A stretch of 64,000 nucleotides of DNA from Sanguibacter antarcticus (GTDB taxonomy: Bacteria > Actinomycetota > Actinomycetes > Actinomycetales > Cellulomonadaceae). The stretch is from contig NZ_PDJG01000001.1 of the NCBI RefSeq assembly GCF_002564005.1, positions 372,001 to 436,000 on the forward strand, in the 5' to 3' direction. This document shows, piece by piece, positions 19,100 to 28,117 of the stretch (the first letter of the stretch is position 1; each line of letters starts with the position of its first letter). Made by a program: the position numbers and the translations under genes. The notes below the pieces were generated by a model. That model was not told where the DNA came from. It did no database searches and saw nothing but the letters and a program-made list of their open reading frames with translations.

Positions 19100-20056
19100 G
19101 CGGTAGACCGCACGGCGCTGCTGCCGGCTGGTCCCCGCCCACCCGTCACGTCGGTGGCGCAGCGTGGCCGGCAGAAGCCGGAGGAAGTCCCGGAGCGCGC
19201 GACGACGAGCGTCCAGCGAGGCCGTCGGCTCTGTGCGCGCGACCGTGTGACGCACCAGCGCGAGCGTCTGGCGTGCCCACGAGCGAGCAGTGACCCCTGC
19301 CGGTGCGTGCCGCGCGTACACCAGGAGGGAGTTCCGGGTGTTGTAGTAGCGAAACAGGGGGCTGGAGGCGTCGGAGCTCGCTGCGTGCTCGTGGTGGGCC
19401 ACAGCCGTCGACACGTGATGGATCGACCATCCGCCGGCCTGCATCCGCCACGACAGGTCGGTGTCCTCGTAATACAGGAAGAGCGTCGGGTCGAACGATC
19501 CGACGTCGGTGAGCGTCGCGGCGCGCAGCAGTGCGGCTCCGCCGCAGAACCCGAAGACCTCGACCGCCGCGACCGTCTCCTCGGCCGGTCGCTCCCAGTC
19601 GCGGTCGGTCGCTCCACCGGTGCGGGTCAGGACGTTCCCCGTGGAGTTGACGAGCGTCCTGCCGCTCGCATCGGGCTCGGTCAGCAGGATGCGTGCCGTC
19701 GCAGCTCCCACCCGCGCGTGCTCGGGCGCCTCGAGGTGCTCGACGAGGAGGCGGACAGCGTCTGGTGCAAAGGTCGCGTCGTTGTTGAGCAGCGCTGCAT
19801 AGGGTGCGTCGAGATCGGCGAGGCCGGCGGACACCCCGCCGGCGAAGCCGAGGTTCGTCGGCATCGACCTCACCGCGACGGTCGGGTAGCTCTCTGCAAG
19901 GAGCGCGAGCGAGCCGTCGGTCGAGGCGTTGTCGACGACGAGCACGTGGAGCTCACCTGGCCCGAGGTCTTGTGCGAGGAGCGAGTCCAGGCAGGGGCGC
20001 AGCAGGTGGGCGCCGTTCCAGTTGACGACGACGGCGCGGACCAGCGGGCCGGTCAT
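19076..20056 (-). CDS. GT2 glycosyltransferase (rhamnosyltransferase-like), 326 aa
   Basis: A single GT-A domain of the WbbL/RfbF type: VRAVVVNWNGAHLL at the N-terminus, VLVVDNASTDGS, GFAGGVSAGL, ALLNNDATFAPD and a FLYYEDTDLSWRM catalytic-base motif near residue 195. The C-terminal ~80 residues are Arg-rich and probably membrane-peripheral. Its ATG overlaps the stop of the upstream GT4 gene by 4 bp, so the two enzymes are made together. Many GT2 members of this subgroup transfer rhamnose, which would fit the rml genes, but specificity is inference. Confidence 0.87.
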   Translation of the reverse strand: MTGPLVRAVVVNWNGAHLLRPCLDSLLAQDLGPGELHVLVVDNASTDGSLALLAESYPTVAVRSMPTNLGFAGGVSAGLADLDAPYAALLNNDATFAPDAVRLLVEHLEAPEHARVGAATARILLTEPDASGRTLVNSTGNVLTRTGGATDRDWERPAEETVAAVEVFGFCGGAALLRAATLTDVGSFDPTLFLYYEDTDLSWRMQAGGWSIHHVSTAVAHHEHAASSDASSPLFRYYNTRNSLLVYARHAPAGVTARSWARQTLALVRHTVARTEPTASLDARRRALRDFLRLLPATLRHRRDGWAGTSRQQRRAVYRAGLTTAP

Positions 20057-21219
20057 CGCTGTGCTCCACGCTGGTGGGCTGAGCTGATCGCTGCGCGATA
20101 GGCCTCGACGTGCGCCTCAGCGCTCCGACGCCACGTCGATGCTGAGGCGACCGCTCGGCCGGCGGCGCTCAGCGCGTCGTGCTGCTCTCCGGCGGCGCGG
20201 ACGAGCGCTGCCGCGATCTGCGCGGGGTCGTGGGGATCGACGAGGAGAGCCGCGCCGTCGCTGATCTCTTCCATCGACGTTCCCTGCGAGGTGACGACCG
20301 GTGTCCCGTGCACCATGGCCTCGAGCACGGGCATGCCGAACCCTTCCCAGAGCGAGGGGAAGCAGAAGACCCGGGCGGCGGCGTAGGCATGCTGGAGGTC
20401 GTCTGTGCTCAGCCGGCCGAGGACGTGGAGCCGGTCTGGGGGGAGTGCGTCGACGGCGCGTCGCACATCCTCGGAGGTCTCGCCCCACCCTTGTGGCCCG
20501 ACGAGCACGAGGTCGAGGTCTGAACCGTCGGCGAGGAGGAGCCGGAAGGCGTCGAGCAGCGCAGGCAGGTTCTTCCGCGGCTCCAGGGTGCCGCACCACA
20601 GGACGAAGTCTCGTTCGAGCCCGTGCGATCGGGCGAACGCTGCCGAGCCCGCTGCATCGAGGGCGTGCTGCTCGGTGCCGTGCGGGATCACGTGGATCCG
20701 TCCCGGATCGATCCCGGCGTCCGTGCAGTCTGACCGCGTGGTCTCGGACGGCACGACGACGACGTCGGCGTCGTGCCGCACGATGTTCAGGGAGCGGCGG
20801 AAGAACTGGACCCCCCGCGGTGTGAAGTGCTCAGGGTTCCTGAGGAAGGCGACGTCGTGGACGGTCACGACGAGCGGGGCGTTGCGCGGGGGGACCGCCC
20901 ACGTGGTCGCGTGGACGACGTCGTACCGGCGCCCGGACCGGCGCATCGCGGCCGTGCGCGGCGCCTGCGGTCGACGCAGACGGCTCCACGACTCGTAGAG
21001 GAGCGCGCGGGGGAGCCGGGACGACGCGAGGTCGACCGGCAGCGGGCCGGCGCTGCCGGACGATGCGTGCCGCGCTGTCACCCCGGTCACCTGCACCCCA
21101 GAGGCTGCTGCGAGCTCGGCGGCGAGCGCCCGGATGTAGGTCCCGGAACCTCCCGGGACCGGCTGCCAGAGCTGTTCGGTCGTCAGTGCAACATGGAGCT
21201 CTTCATCCGAGGGGATCAC
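20053..21219 (-). CDS. GT4 glycosyltransferase, 388 aa
   Basis: A classical GT-B retaining glycosyltransferase. The N-terminal domain has a glycine-rich VPGGSGTYIRALAAEL loop and VVHATTWAVPP. The C-terminal domain has FVLWCGTLEPRKNLPALLDA, LVLVGPQGWGE, and the donor-site motif FPSLWEGFGMPVLEAMVHGT. This subgroup often includes mannosyl- and rhamnosyltransferases. It starts at GTG 21219; a -10-like TAGGCT ends 6 nt before that codon, suggesting a leaderless mRNA. It is first gene of a two-gene operon with the GT2 at 19.1 kb and divergent from the 21.3 kb operon. Confidence 0.9.
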   Translation of the reverse strand: MIPSDEELHVALTTEQLWQPVPGGSGTYIRALAAELAAASGVQVTGVTARHASSGSAGPLPVDLASSRLPRALLYESWSRLRRPQAPRTAAMRRSGRRYDVVHATTWAVPPRNAPLVVTVHDVAFLRNPEHFTPRGVQFFRRSLNIVRHDADVVVVPSETTRSDCTDAGIDPGRIHVIPHGTEQHALDAAGSAAFARSHGLERDFVLWCGTLEPRKNLPALLDAFRLLLADGSDLDLVLVGPQGWGETSEDVRRAVDALPPDRLHVLGRLSTDDLQHAYAAARVFCFPSLWEGFGMPVLEAMVHGTPVVTSQGTSMEEISDGAALLVDPHDPAQIAAALVRAAGEQHDALSAAGRAVASASTWRRSAEAHVEAYRAAISSAHQRGAQR

Positions 21220-21225
21220 CTGGAC

Positions 21226-21231
21226 AGCCTA
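21226..21231 (-). promoter_or_regulatory. -10-like element giving a leaderless start at 21219
   Basis: TAGGCT on the minus strand, then 6 nt, then GTG. The same hexamer and spacing precede manB (51659-51664). Confidence 0.45.
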
Positions 21232-21269
21232 GCGAGCAGCGGCGTCGTCGCCTGATCGGCGGTCCCGCT

Positions 21270-21275
21270 AGCATG
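21270..21275 (+). promoter_or_regulatory. Candidate -10 element for the 21.3-25.6 kb operon
   Basis: TAGCAT about 30 nt before the ATG at 21306. No clear -35. Confidence 0.35.
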
Positions 21276-21305
21276 GTGCAGTATCCCCGCCGACATGAGA
21301 GTGCC

Positions 21306-22358
21306 ATGAAACTGTTTGTGCAAGTTCCCTGCCTCAACGAGGAAGACACGCTGCTGTCGGTCCTCGAGACGATCCCGACGGAGATCGACGGCATCGACGA
21401 GATCGAGATCCTCATCATCGACGATGGATCGAGCGACCGGACGGTCGAGGTCGCGCGGGAGTTCGGCGTGGTGCACTTCGTCCGGCACACCCGGAACATG
21501 GGGCTGGCACGCTCCTTCAGGGACGGTGTCGACTACGCCCTGCGGAACGGGGCCGACATCGTCGTGAACACGGACGGCGACAACCAGTACCCCCAGCAGA
21601 GCATCGGCGCGCTCGTGCAGCCGCTGCTCGCCGGCGAGGCGGACATCGCCATCGGTGACAGGCAGACCGCGACGATCGCGCACTTCTCGCCGTTCAAGCG
21701 GGTCATGCAGCGCGTGGGGAGCGCCGTGGTCAACAAGGCGGCAGAGACGGCGCTGCCTGACGCAGCGAGCGGGTTCCGCGCCTACTCGCGCGCATCGCTC
21801 GTCCGCCTGAACGTGGTGACGCAGTTCAGCTACTGCATGGAGACGATCATCCAGGCAGGGAACAAGCGCCTGCGGATCGCGAGCGTCCCGATCACGACGA
21901 ACGCCAAGACCCGCGAGTCCCGGCTCTTCAAGAACATCGGGCAGCACATGGTGAAGTCGGCCTCGGCGATCAGCCGCAGCTACATCATGTTCAAGCCCTA
22001 CATGGTGTTCCTCACGCTCGGCGTCGTGTTCGGCCTCTTCGCGCTCGTGCCGTTCGTCCGGTTCCTCGTCTTCTGGTTCCAGGGTGACACCGAGGGGCAC
22101 ATACAGTCGCTCGTCTTCGGGACCGGCATGCTCGTCGGTTCGCTCCTCTCGTTCGCCCTGCTCGTCATCGCGGACCTCCAGCGGACGAACCGTGTTCTCC
22201 TGGAAGACACGCTCGAGCGCGTGAAGGAGATCCAGTACGGTCGCGACGACGTCGCGCCGCGCGAGCCGGTGGGTGCAGCGTCCCTGCCCGCCGAGCAGCT
22301 CGAACCAAAAGACATCAGCCGTTCGACGGCACCCAGAATCGCCCAACCTCTCGGATGA
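21306..22358 (+). CDS. GT2 polyprenyl-phosphate sugar synthase-like membrane protein, 350 aa
   Basis: Residues 1-230 are a DPM1/CsbB-like GT2 domain: LFVQVPCLNEEDTLL, ILIIDDGSSDRT, the DxD-type VVNTDGDNQYP and DAASGFRAYSR. Two membrane helices follow at about 232-290, then a charged cytoplasmic tail. Such enzymes make undecaprenyl-phosphate-linked sugars that are flipped and used by GT-C transferases outside the cell. It heads a set with a nitroreductase-like gene, a UPF0104 membrane protein and a pyruvyl transferase. ATG 21306 is chosen because the conserved domain begins at once; the upstream extension is promoter sequence. The sugar is unknown. Confidence 0.85.
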   Translation: MKLFVQVPCLNEEDTLLSVLETIPTEIDGIDEIEILIIDDGSSDRTVEVAREFGVVHFVRHTRNMGLARSFRDGVDYALRNGADIVVNTDGDNQYPQQSIGALVQPLLAGEADIAIGDRQTATIAHFSPFKRVMQRVGSAVVNKAAETALPDAASGFRAYSRASLVRLNVVTQFSYCMETIIQAGNKRLRIASVPITTNAKTRESRLFKNIGQHMVKSASAISRSYIMFKPYMVFLTLGVVFGLFALVPFVRFLVFWFQGDTEGHIQSLVFGTGMLVGSLLSFALLVIADLQRTNRVLLEDTLERVKEIQYGRDDVAPREPVGAASLPAEQLEPKDISRSTAPRIAQPLG

Positions 22359-22368
22359 AGGACCTCGC

Positions 22369-23454
22369 GTGATCAAGAAGCTCAAGAACATCGCCAAGAA
22401 CCTCTTGGCGATCCCAGCCGTGCGCACGACGTACGAGGGGGCGAACCGCGCAGTGCTCGCTGTCGGCGGCAGCACGCGTGCCGGCGCGACCGGGTACTCG
22501 GTGCTCGGGTTCGGGACGTTCAACCGCGAGCAGTACGCGGTGCTCTCGGGTCGGCGCTCGTACTACCGCAACCTCTCCCAGGAGCGGGTGACGCACGTCG
22601 AGCTCCGTCGCAACGTCCACCGGCTGGAGAAGGGGATCCTCATGCAGCCGCGGAGGAGCTCGTTCGCCGGTGACTACATCCTCGAGACCGTCCACTTCTA
22701 CAGCGTGGCTGTGAGGTCGGGGTCCGGACCAACGATCGACGCTGCCGAGCTCCAGTGGGCGCAAGACGTGCTCCGTGAGTACTTCGCCATCGTCGACGAC
22801 TCGAGCCCCGCGGTCCGCAAGGCCCGCGAGCAGTTCGAGGCGCTCGACCACCTGTCGGAGCCGGGGAACGCCAAGCCCTACGCCCACAGCTCGATCAAGC
22901 GCAGCGACATCGACTTCGACCAGATGCTCCTGCTGGCGCAGCAGCGGCGCTCCGTCCGCTGGTTCTCCCCGCGTCGGGTGGAGCGGGAGAAGATCGACCG
23001 GGCGCTCGAGATCGGACGCCAGTCGCCGACGGCCTGCAACCGGTTGCCGTACGAGTTCCGGATCTTCGACGATCCCGCGATGGTGCAGAAGGTCGCAGGC
23101 ATCCCGTTCGGTGCTGCTGGCTACAGCCACCAGATCCCGACGATCGTCGTCGTCGTCGGACGGCTCGATTCGTACTTCTCCCCGCGTGACCGTCACGCCA
23201 TCTACGTGGACGCTTCCCTCGCGAGCATGGGGTTCATCTACGGGCTCGAGGCTCAGGGCCTCAGCTCGAGCATCATCAACTGGCCCGACTTCGAGCCGCT
23301 CGAGCAGAAGATGTCCAAGACCCTCCACCTCGCTCCTCACGAGCGGGTCGTCATGCTCATGGCCGTCGGCTACGCCGACCCGGACAGCCTCGTCGCGTAC
23401 TCCCAGAAGAAGGACCTCGACGTCCTCCGCAGGTACAACGTCCTTGAGCCGTAA
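22369..23454 (+). CDS. Nitroreductase-family protein with N-terminal extension, 361 aa
   Basis: The C-terminal half (about 185-361) is nitroreductase-like and should bind FMN: LAQQRRSVRWFSPRRVER, SPTACNRLPYEFRIFDD, and ASLASMGFIYGLEAQGL. The first ~180 residues are not part of the core fold; they contain HVELRRNVHRLEKGILMQP and an ETVHFYSVAV segment and a hydrophobic N-terminus that could touch the membrane. Embedded among glycan genes it may reduce a sugar or a lipid carrier, or be a redox partner in pyruvylation; the reaction is unknown. It starts at GTG 22369 after an 10-nt gap. Confidence 0.75.
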   Translation: MIKKLKNIAKNLLAIPAVRTTYEGANRAVLAVGGSTRAGATGYSVLGFGTFNREQYAVLSGRRSYYRNLSQERVTHVELRRNVHRLEKGILMQPRRSSFAGDYILETVHFYSVAVRSGSGPTIDAAELQWAQDVLREYFAIVDDSSPAVRKAREQFEALDHLSEPGNAKPYAHSSIKRSDIDFDQMLLLAQQRRSVRWFSPRRVEREKIDRALEIGRQSPTACNRLPYEFRIFDDPAMVQKVAGIPFGAAGYSHQIPTIVVVVGRLDSYFSPRDRHAIYVDASLASMGFIYGLEAQGLSSSIINWPDFEPLEQKMSKTLHLAPHERVVMLMAVGYADPDSLVAYSQKKDLDVLRRYNVLEP

Positions 23455-24388
23455 GCGCATCCTGCGGCTCGGCGCGACGCTCCTCGTCGTCGGGCTCGTC
23501 GCCTACCTCTTCGGGCGTGGCCTCGCGGACAACTGGGACGCCGCACGCGAGATCGACCTGTCCGTCAACGGGCTGAGCCTTCTCGCCGTGGTTCTCCTCG
23601 CCGCGTCGGTCGTCTCGTCCGGCCTGCTCTGGGGGTCGATGACCTCTGAGCTCGGCAACGTCCACATCGGACGAGCCGAGGCCGTGCGGGTGCACTGCGC
23701 GTCCTGGCTGCTCAAGTACGTCCCGGGCCAGGTCGGTTCTGTGGCCAACAAGATCCTGTGGGGCTCTGGTCGCGGAGTGTCCAAGACGCTCGTCGTCATC
23801 ACGTTCGTCTACGAGAACGTCTTCCTGCTGCTCGCGTCGACGATCCCGACCGTGGTGGTGCTCGTCCTCGACACGGGCGTCATCGGGGGAGACAGCCTCA
23901 CCGCGGTGCTTCCCGCGCTGCTCGCTCTCGTGCCGTTGCTCCTCGTGATGGACCGCCGCATCTTCCGCTGGGCGATCAACCTCGTCGGGCGACGCGCCCT
24001 GAAGAAGGACGTCCCGCCCGAGTACTTCCTGGGACCTCGGGCTGCTGCGAAGTTCCAGCTCCAGTTCGTCGTTCCTCGGATCCTCAACGCCGCCGGCTTC
24101 ATCGCGGTGGCTGAGTCGTTCCTCACGATCGAGACGAGCGAGTGGCTCGCGCTGGGCTGCATCTACGTCCTCGCGGGCGCCGTCGGCATCCTTGCGGTGC
24201 TGGTCCCGAGCGGGATCGGCGTCCGCGAGTCGGTGATCGTCCTGCTCGCCTCGAGATATATGCCTGTCGAGCAGGCGATCGTTCTGTCGCTCGTCGCACG
24301 TCTGTACTCCACCGTCGCGGACGCTGCGGTAGCTGCGATCTACGGCACCTTGAAGTTCCGCGAATCGAAGAAGGGGCGTTCGGAATGA
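23444..24388 (+). CDS. UPF0104 / lysylphosphatidylglycerol-synthase-TM-like membrane protein, 314 aa
   Basis: An integral membrane protein with about eight spans. It resembles the flippase-like UPF0104 family: an early ILRLGATLLVVGLVAYLFG helix, the motif LLKYVPGQVGSVANKILWG (PG.V loop), and the late VLVPSGIGVRESVIVLLAS, both hallmarks of the family. Such proteins are thought to move lipids or lipid-linked sugars. TTG 23444 lies inside the 3' end of the nitroreductase gene (11-bp overlap) and gives the natural N-terminus. It could flip the product of the 21.3 kb GT2 enzyme; that is inference. Confidence 0.82.
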   Translation: MSRKRILRLGATLLVVGLVAYLFGRGLADNWDAAREIDLSVNGLSLLAVVLLAASVVSSGLLWGSMTSELGNVHIGRAEAVRVHCASWLLKYVPGQVGSVANKILWGSGRGVSKTLVVITFVYENVFLLLASTIPTVVVLVLDTGVIGGDSLTAVLPALLALVPLLLVMDRRIFRWAINLVGRRALKKDVPPEYFLGPRAAAKFQLQFVVPRILNAAGFIAVAESFLTIETSEWLALGCIYVLAGAVGILAVLVPSGIGVRESVIVLLASRYMPVEQAIVLSLVARLYSTVADAAVAAIYGTLKFRESKKGRSE

Positions 24389-25617
24389 AGTACGCAATCA
24401 TCGGGTCAGCACTCGCCGGCAACAAGGGGGCTGCGGCGATGCTGGAGAGCGCTGTGCAGCAGCTTTCTGAGAGAGACGCTGACGCGCGCGTGACGCTCTT
24501 GAGCATGTACCCGCGGTCTGACGCGGCTCAGAACGAGTACTCGAACCTCACGGTGCTCGATGCGTCTCCGCTGCGTCTCGGTGTGCTCATCAACTCGGCG
24601 GCGCTGGCCTACCGCCTGCTCCCGCCGGCCCGCGCTGCGATCGCGGCCCGCGTCCCTGAGGTCGCGGCGCTCGCCTCCGCGGACGTCTTGCTCGACCAGG
24701 GCGGGATCACGTTCGTGGACGGTCGCGGCAAGTTCCTCATCTACAACGTCGCGTCTGTCCTTCCTGCGTTGTTCGTGGGGACCCCGGTGGTCAAGTGCGC
24801 TCAGGCTCTCGGGCCGTTCAAGACGTTCCTGAACAGCACGGCGGCCAAGGCGATCTTGCCGCGCATGGCGGCCATCGTCTCGCGCGGTGCGGTCAGCCAG
24901 GAGCACCTCGAGGGCCTGGGGCTGAAGAACACGACGGCGGGCGCGGACCTCGCGTTCACGCTCGACGTCACCGAGCGGGACATCGCTGCGGCGCGTTCCG
25001 CGGTCGACGTCACCTTCTTCGACGGCAACGACGTCATCGGCATCTCACCGAGCGCGGTCTTGCGCAAGTCGGCCGAAGCGAAGGGTGGCAACTACGTCGC
25101 GGAGGTCCAGCGCATGGTGGACTACTTCACCGGGGTGCTGGGCAAGAAGGTCTTCCTCGTCGCGCACAGCGCGCGTGCAAACACGGACAAGGCGCACAAC
25201 AACGACCTGCCGTTGTGCCGGGAGATCTATGCCGGCGTCGAGCGCAAGGACATGGTCCTGTTCCCGGACGCAGAGCTGAGCTCGCAGTCGCTGCGCTACC
25301 TCATCGGGCGGTGCGACCTGTTCGTGGCCTCGCGCTTCCACGCGATGGTCTCGTCGCTCGCGATGCAGGTGCCGACGCTCGTCATCGGGTGGAGCCACAA
25401 GTACCGCGAGGTGCTCGACATGTTCGGGCTCGCCCAGTGGGCGATGGGGCACGACGTCTATACGGATGACGCGTTCCAGGCGAAGTTCGCCGAGCTCGCT
25501 GCGACCAAGACCGACGTGCGAGCAACCCTCGCCGAAGCGTTCCCGCGGGTCCGCGCCACGGCCCTCGAGCAGGTTGACGTGATCCTCCGCGTGGCCTCCG
25601 GGGCACGCAAGGCCTGA
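24385..25617 (+). CDS. Polysaccharide pyruvyl transferase family protein, 410 aa
   Basis: Members of this family (WcaK, CsaB, PvgA) move the enolpyruvyl group from PEP to sugars to form a pyruvate ketal on the exported or growing glycan. Seen here are AIIGSALAGNKGAAAMLESA at the N-terminus, VLLDQGGITFVDGRGKF, the family FVASRFHAMVSSLAMQVPT near residue 315, and VIGWSHKYREVL. ATG 24385 overlaps the upstream stop by 4 bp. Pyruvylated wall polymers can be ligands for S-layer-type proteins; no SLH domain occurs in the window. It is the last gene of this operon, followed by a strong hairpin. Confidence 0.9.
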   Translation: MKYAIIGSALAGNKGAAAMLESAVQQLSERDADARVTLLSMYPRSDAAQNEYSNLTVLDASPLRLGVLINSAALAYRLLPPARAAIAARVPEVAALASADVLLDQGGITFVDGRGKFLIYNVASVLPALFVGTPVVKCAQALGPFKTFLNSTAAKAILPRMAAIVSRGAVSQEHLEGLGLKNTTAGADLAFTLDVTERDIAAARSAVDVTFFDGNDVIGISPSAVLRKSAEAKGGNYVAEVQRMVDYFTGVLGKKVFLVAHSARANTDKAHNNDLPLCREIYAGVERKDMVLFPDAELSSQSLRYLIGRCDLFVASRFHAMVSSLAMQVPTLVIGWSHKYREVLDMFGLAQWAMGHDVYTDDAFQAKFAELAATKTDVRATLAEAFPRVRATALEQVDVILRVASGARKA

Positions 25618-25646
25618 CGCAGCTCGCGTCCTTCGTGACGAGCGAC

Positions 25647-25687
25647 GACTGAGGCGGTGCCCCGCAGGTGGGGGCACCGCCTCAGTC
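25647..25687. terminator. Perfect 17-bp bidirectional hairpin
   Basis: GACTGAGGCGGTGCCCC (25647-25663) pairs perfectly with 25671-25687 around a 7-nt loop. It separates the pyruvyl transferase and secreted-protein genes, which converge. Confidence 0.8.
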
Positions 25688-25717
25688 GTGTGCTCTACGC
25701 CAGGACTGCTGGTCCGG

Positions 25718-28117
25718 TCAGGAGACCGTGACTGTCTCGCATCCAAGAGTTGGATTGCCTGTGCCTCGCGGTGAGCCGATGACGTAGAGGCACACCTGGG
25801 CAGTCCCCTTCGATGCAGCGAACGTCTTGGAGAAGCCGTGGTTCGCCCCGACGCCGTAGGCCTTGTCGACGTCGGTACGGCTCGCGTCGGCCTTGACCGA
25901 TCCGACGAGCGAGCTGCCGACGTAGACGTGCACGTCGACGGCGCTCGTGGTGTCGAGGTCGAACGCCCAGCCACGCACGCTCACGGTTCCGGACCCGGTC
26001 GTGATCGAGTCGACGACGCCCGTAGCGGCCGTGTTCGGCACCTCGACGTCGTTGCAGCCCAGCTCAACGACGTCCCGCGTGTCAGGGTCGCGGGCCAGGA
26101 CGCACGCCTGGTGGTCTCCCTGGCTGACGGGTGCCGTGAGCGTGAACCCGGTGGTCCCGGCGCCAGCAACCTCAGTGGTCGTCTGGACTGCCGACTGGGT
26201 GACCCCGTCGACCTGCAGCCAGACGTCGACCTTCGCCGTCGTGTCGAAGTCCGACGCCCACCCGACGACCTTGAGCGACGAACCCTGCGCGGCCGTGCCG
26301 CCACCGCCGACCATGGCAGGGACGCCCTCGGCGGAGGACACCGCACCCGTCGGCAGAGAGTTCGCGACGGTCACCGTCCGGCAGCCCAGGTACGGGTTTG
26401 CGCCACGCGACGTATCGATCGCGTAGAAGCAGACCGAGTGGTCACCGCGTGTGACGGGGATCGTGGCGTCGAAGCCGTGGCTGCTCCCGACGCCATAGGC
26501 ACGCGCGACGTCGGACCGCGGGCTGTTCGCCGTGATGATGCTCGTGCGCTTCCCGTCGACGTAGACGTGCACGGAGACGGCGTCAGACGAGTCGGGGTCG
26601 AACACCCACCCGCGGACCTTCACGGATCCCGGCGCCGGAGAGGTCACAGCGTCGATGTTCCCCTTCGGCGGCAGGTTCGTGACAGTCACCGTCTTGCACC
26701 CGATGAGCGGGTTGCCGCCGCTCGGGACGTTGATCGCGTATGCGCACACGGTGTGCTTGCCGTCGCTCGCGGGAACCGTTGCCGAGAACCCGTGGTTCGA
26801 GCTCACGCCGTACGCCCGGCCGACGTCTGAGCGTGACGACGACGCCTTGACCGACTTCACCGACTTCCCGTCGACGTACATGTGGACGTCGATCGCTTCC
26901 GAGGTGTCGGGGTCGAACGCCCATCCGCGGACCGCGATACCGCCCGGGGTCCCGGTCGCGGAGTCGAGCGTGCCCTTCGGGGTCAGGTTCGTCACCGACA
27001 CGGTCGTGCACCCGAGACTCGAGTTCCCCGACGTCGAGTCGAGCGCGTACGCGCACACCGTGTGGGTGCCGGTCGACGTCGTGATCGTCGTATCAAATCC
27101 GTGGGCGTTCCCCAGGCCGTACACGGCACCGACGTCCGGCCGGCTCGTGGACGCCTTCGTCGCGCGGACCGCGACGCCGTCCACGTAGACGTGGACGTTG
27201 ATGGAGGCCGTGGTGTCAGGGTCGAGCGCCCACCCCCGGACCGAGACGGTCCCGGTGCCCGCGTCTGACGTGACGGAGTCGATGACACCGACAGGAGTGC
27301 GGTTCACCGGCCCGCCGAACCATGCCGAGAAGTAGAGGTGGAAGTTGCGGTTCCCGTACGAGGAGCACGAGTCGCCGCTCCCGTAGCCGGCGGCGAGCGC
27401 TGCGGCGTTCGGACGGTACGGGGTGTAGTTGTAGAGGCTGGCGGTCGCCTGGTTCTCGATGTACACGCCCGACGTGCCGCACGCCGTGTTCGGGTGGTAC
27501 TGCACGGTGTTGGTGCGGCTGGCCCGGTAGGAGTAGCTCGTCGGGTTGGCTGCGTACCGCTTGAGCTGCTTGGCTGCGGAGTACACCTGGTTGGCGAAGC
27601 CCGCATAGGTCGGGTCGCACCAGCCGCCGACGTTGTCGGGGCACCCGAAGCCGAGTGCGCGCGAGTACGTGTACGAGGTCTTGCCAGCCGTCGAGGTGAT
27701 GAGGCCCTGCTCCTTCTGGAGCGTGACGAGCAGCACCTGAGGGTTGATACCGCAGGCGACCGACACCTTGTAGATGATCGAGGCAGCAGACTCGTTCGAG
27801 GCGCCGGCGTACGAGCGCGGGCACAGCGAGTCCGCGGTGCGGCTCGGCGTCGTCTCGCGGTAGCTCTTGATGCACGTGCTCCCGGACGCAGGGGAGCAGT
27901 ACGCGCCCTTGGCATCGAGGAACGTCTGGACCGACGACGAGCTCATCGTGCCCGTGTCGTACATCACCGCGTCGCTGATGATGTAGCCAGGGTCGAAGTC
28001 CGTGACCGCAGCGCTGTGCGCAACAGGCGCGACGAGGAGCTGGAACCCGGCGAGGACGCCGGCACAGAGTGCCAGGGCGAGCGAGACGCCGATCGGGCGT
28101 CGGGCACTCAAGATCAC
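25718..28117 (-). CDS. Secreted lysozyme-like protein with five ~100-residue repeats, 799 aa
   Basis: An N-terminal signal peptide (about 1-36, ending AHSA) is followed by a Cys-rich domain (about 36-265) with INPQVLLVTLQKEQGL and LGFGCPDNVGGWCD. That region resembles a lysozyme or glucosaminidase fold with a possible catalytic Glu in QKEQ. Five repeats follow (about 272-799) with the pattern VRGWAxDPDT...VHVYVDG...SRSDV...AYG...HGF...HTVCAYA...GC.TV; the fourth is diverged. The same repeat occurs in the divergent amidase. Two cysteines per repeat likely form a disulfide. It overlaps its upstream gene by 4 bp. It is probably a wall-binding muralytic enzyme; activity is inferred only. Confidence 0.75.
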   Translation of the reverse strand: MILSARRPIGVSLALALCAGVLAGFQLLVAPVAHSAAVTDFDPGYIISDAVMYDTGTMSSSSVQTFLDAKGAYCSPASGSTCIKSYRETTPSRTADSLCPRSYAGASNESAASIIYKVSVACGINPQVLLVTLQKEQGLITSTAGKTSYTYSRALGFGCPDNVGGWCDPTYAGFANQVYSAAKQLKRYAANPTSYSYRASRTNTVQYHPNTACGTSGVYIENQATASLYNYTPYRPNAAALAAGYGSGDSCSSYGNRNFHLYFSAWFGGPVNRTPVGVIDSVTSDAGTGTVSVRGWALDPDTTASINVHVYVDGVAVRATKASTSRPDVGAVYGLGNAHGFDTTITTSTGTHTVCAYALDSTSGNSSLGCTTVSVTNLTPKGTLDSATGTPGGIAVRGWAFDPDTSEAIDVHMYVDGKSVKSVKASSSRSDVGRAYGVSSNHGFSATVPASDGKHTVCAYAINVPSGGNPLIGCKTVTVTNLPPKGNIDAVTSPAPGSVKVRGWVFDPDSSDAVSVHVYVDGKRTSIITANSPRSDVARAYGVGSSHGFDATIPVTRGDHSVCFYAIDTSRGANPYLGCRTVTVANSLPTGAVSSAEGVPAMVGGGGTAAQGSSLKVVGWASDFDTTAKVDVWLQVDGVTQSAVQTTTEVAGAGTTGFTLTAPVSQGDHQACVLARDPDTRDVVELGCNDVEVPNTAATGVVDSITTGSGTVSVRGWAFDLDTTSAVDVHVYVGSSLVGSVKADASRTDVDKAYGVGANHGFSKTFAASKGTAQVCLYVIGSPRGTGNPTLGCETVTVS
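25721..27300 (-). repeat. Array of five ~100-residue protein repeats
   Basis: In coding frame the repeats begin about every 300-325 bp and share GWAxDPDT, VHVYVDG, AYG...HGF and a VCxYA...GC Cys pair. Repeat 4 (about 26020-26345) is diverged and lacks the VHVYVDG form. Confidence 0.8.
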
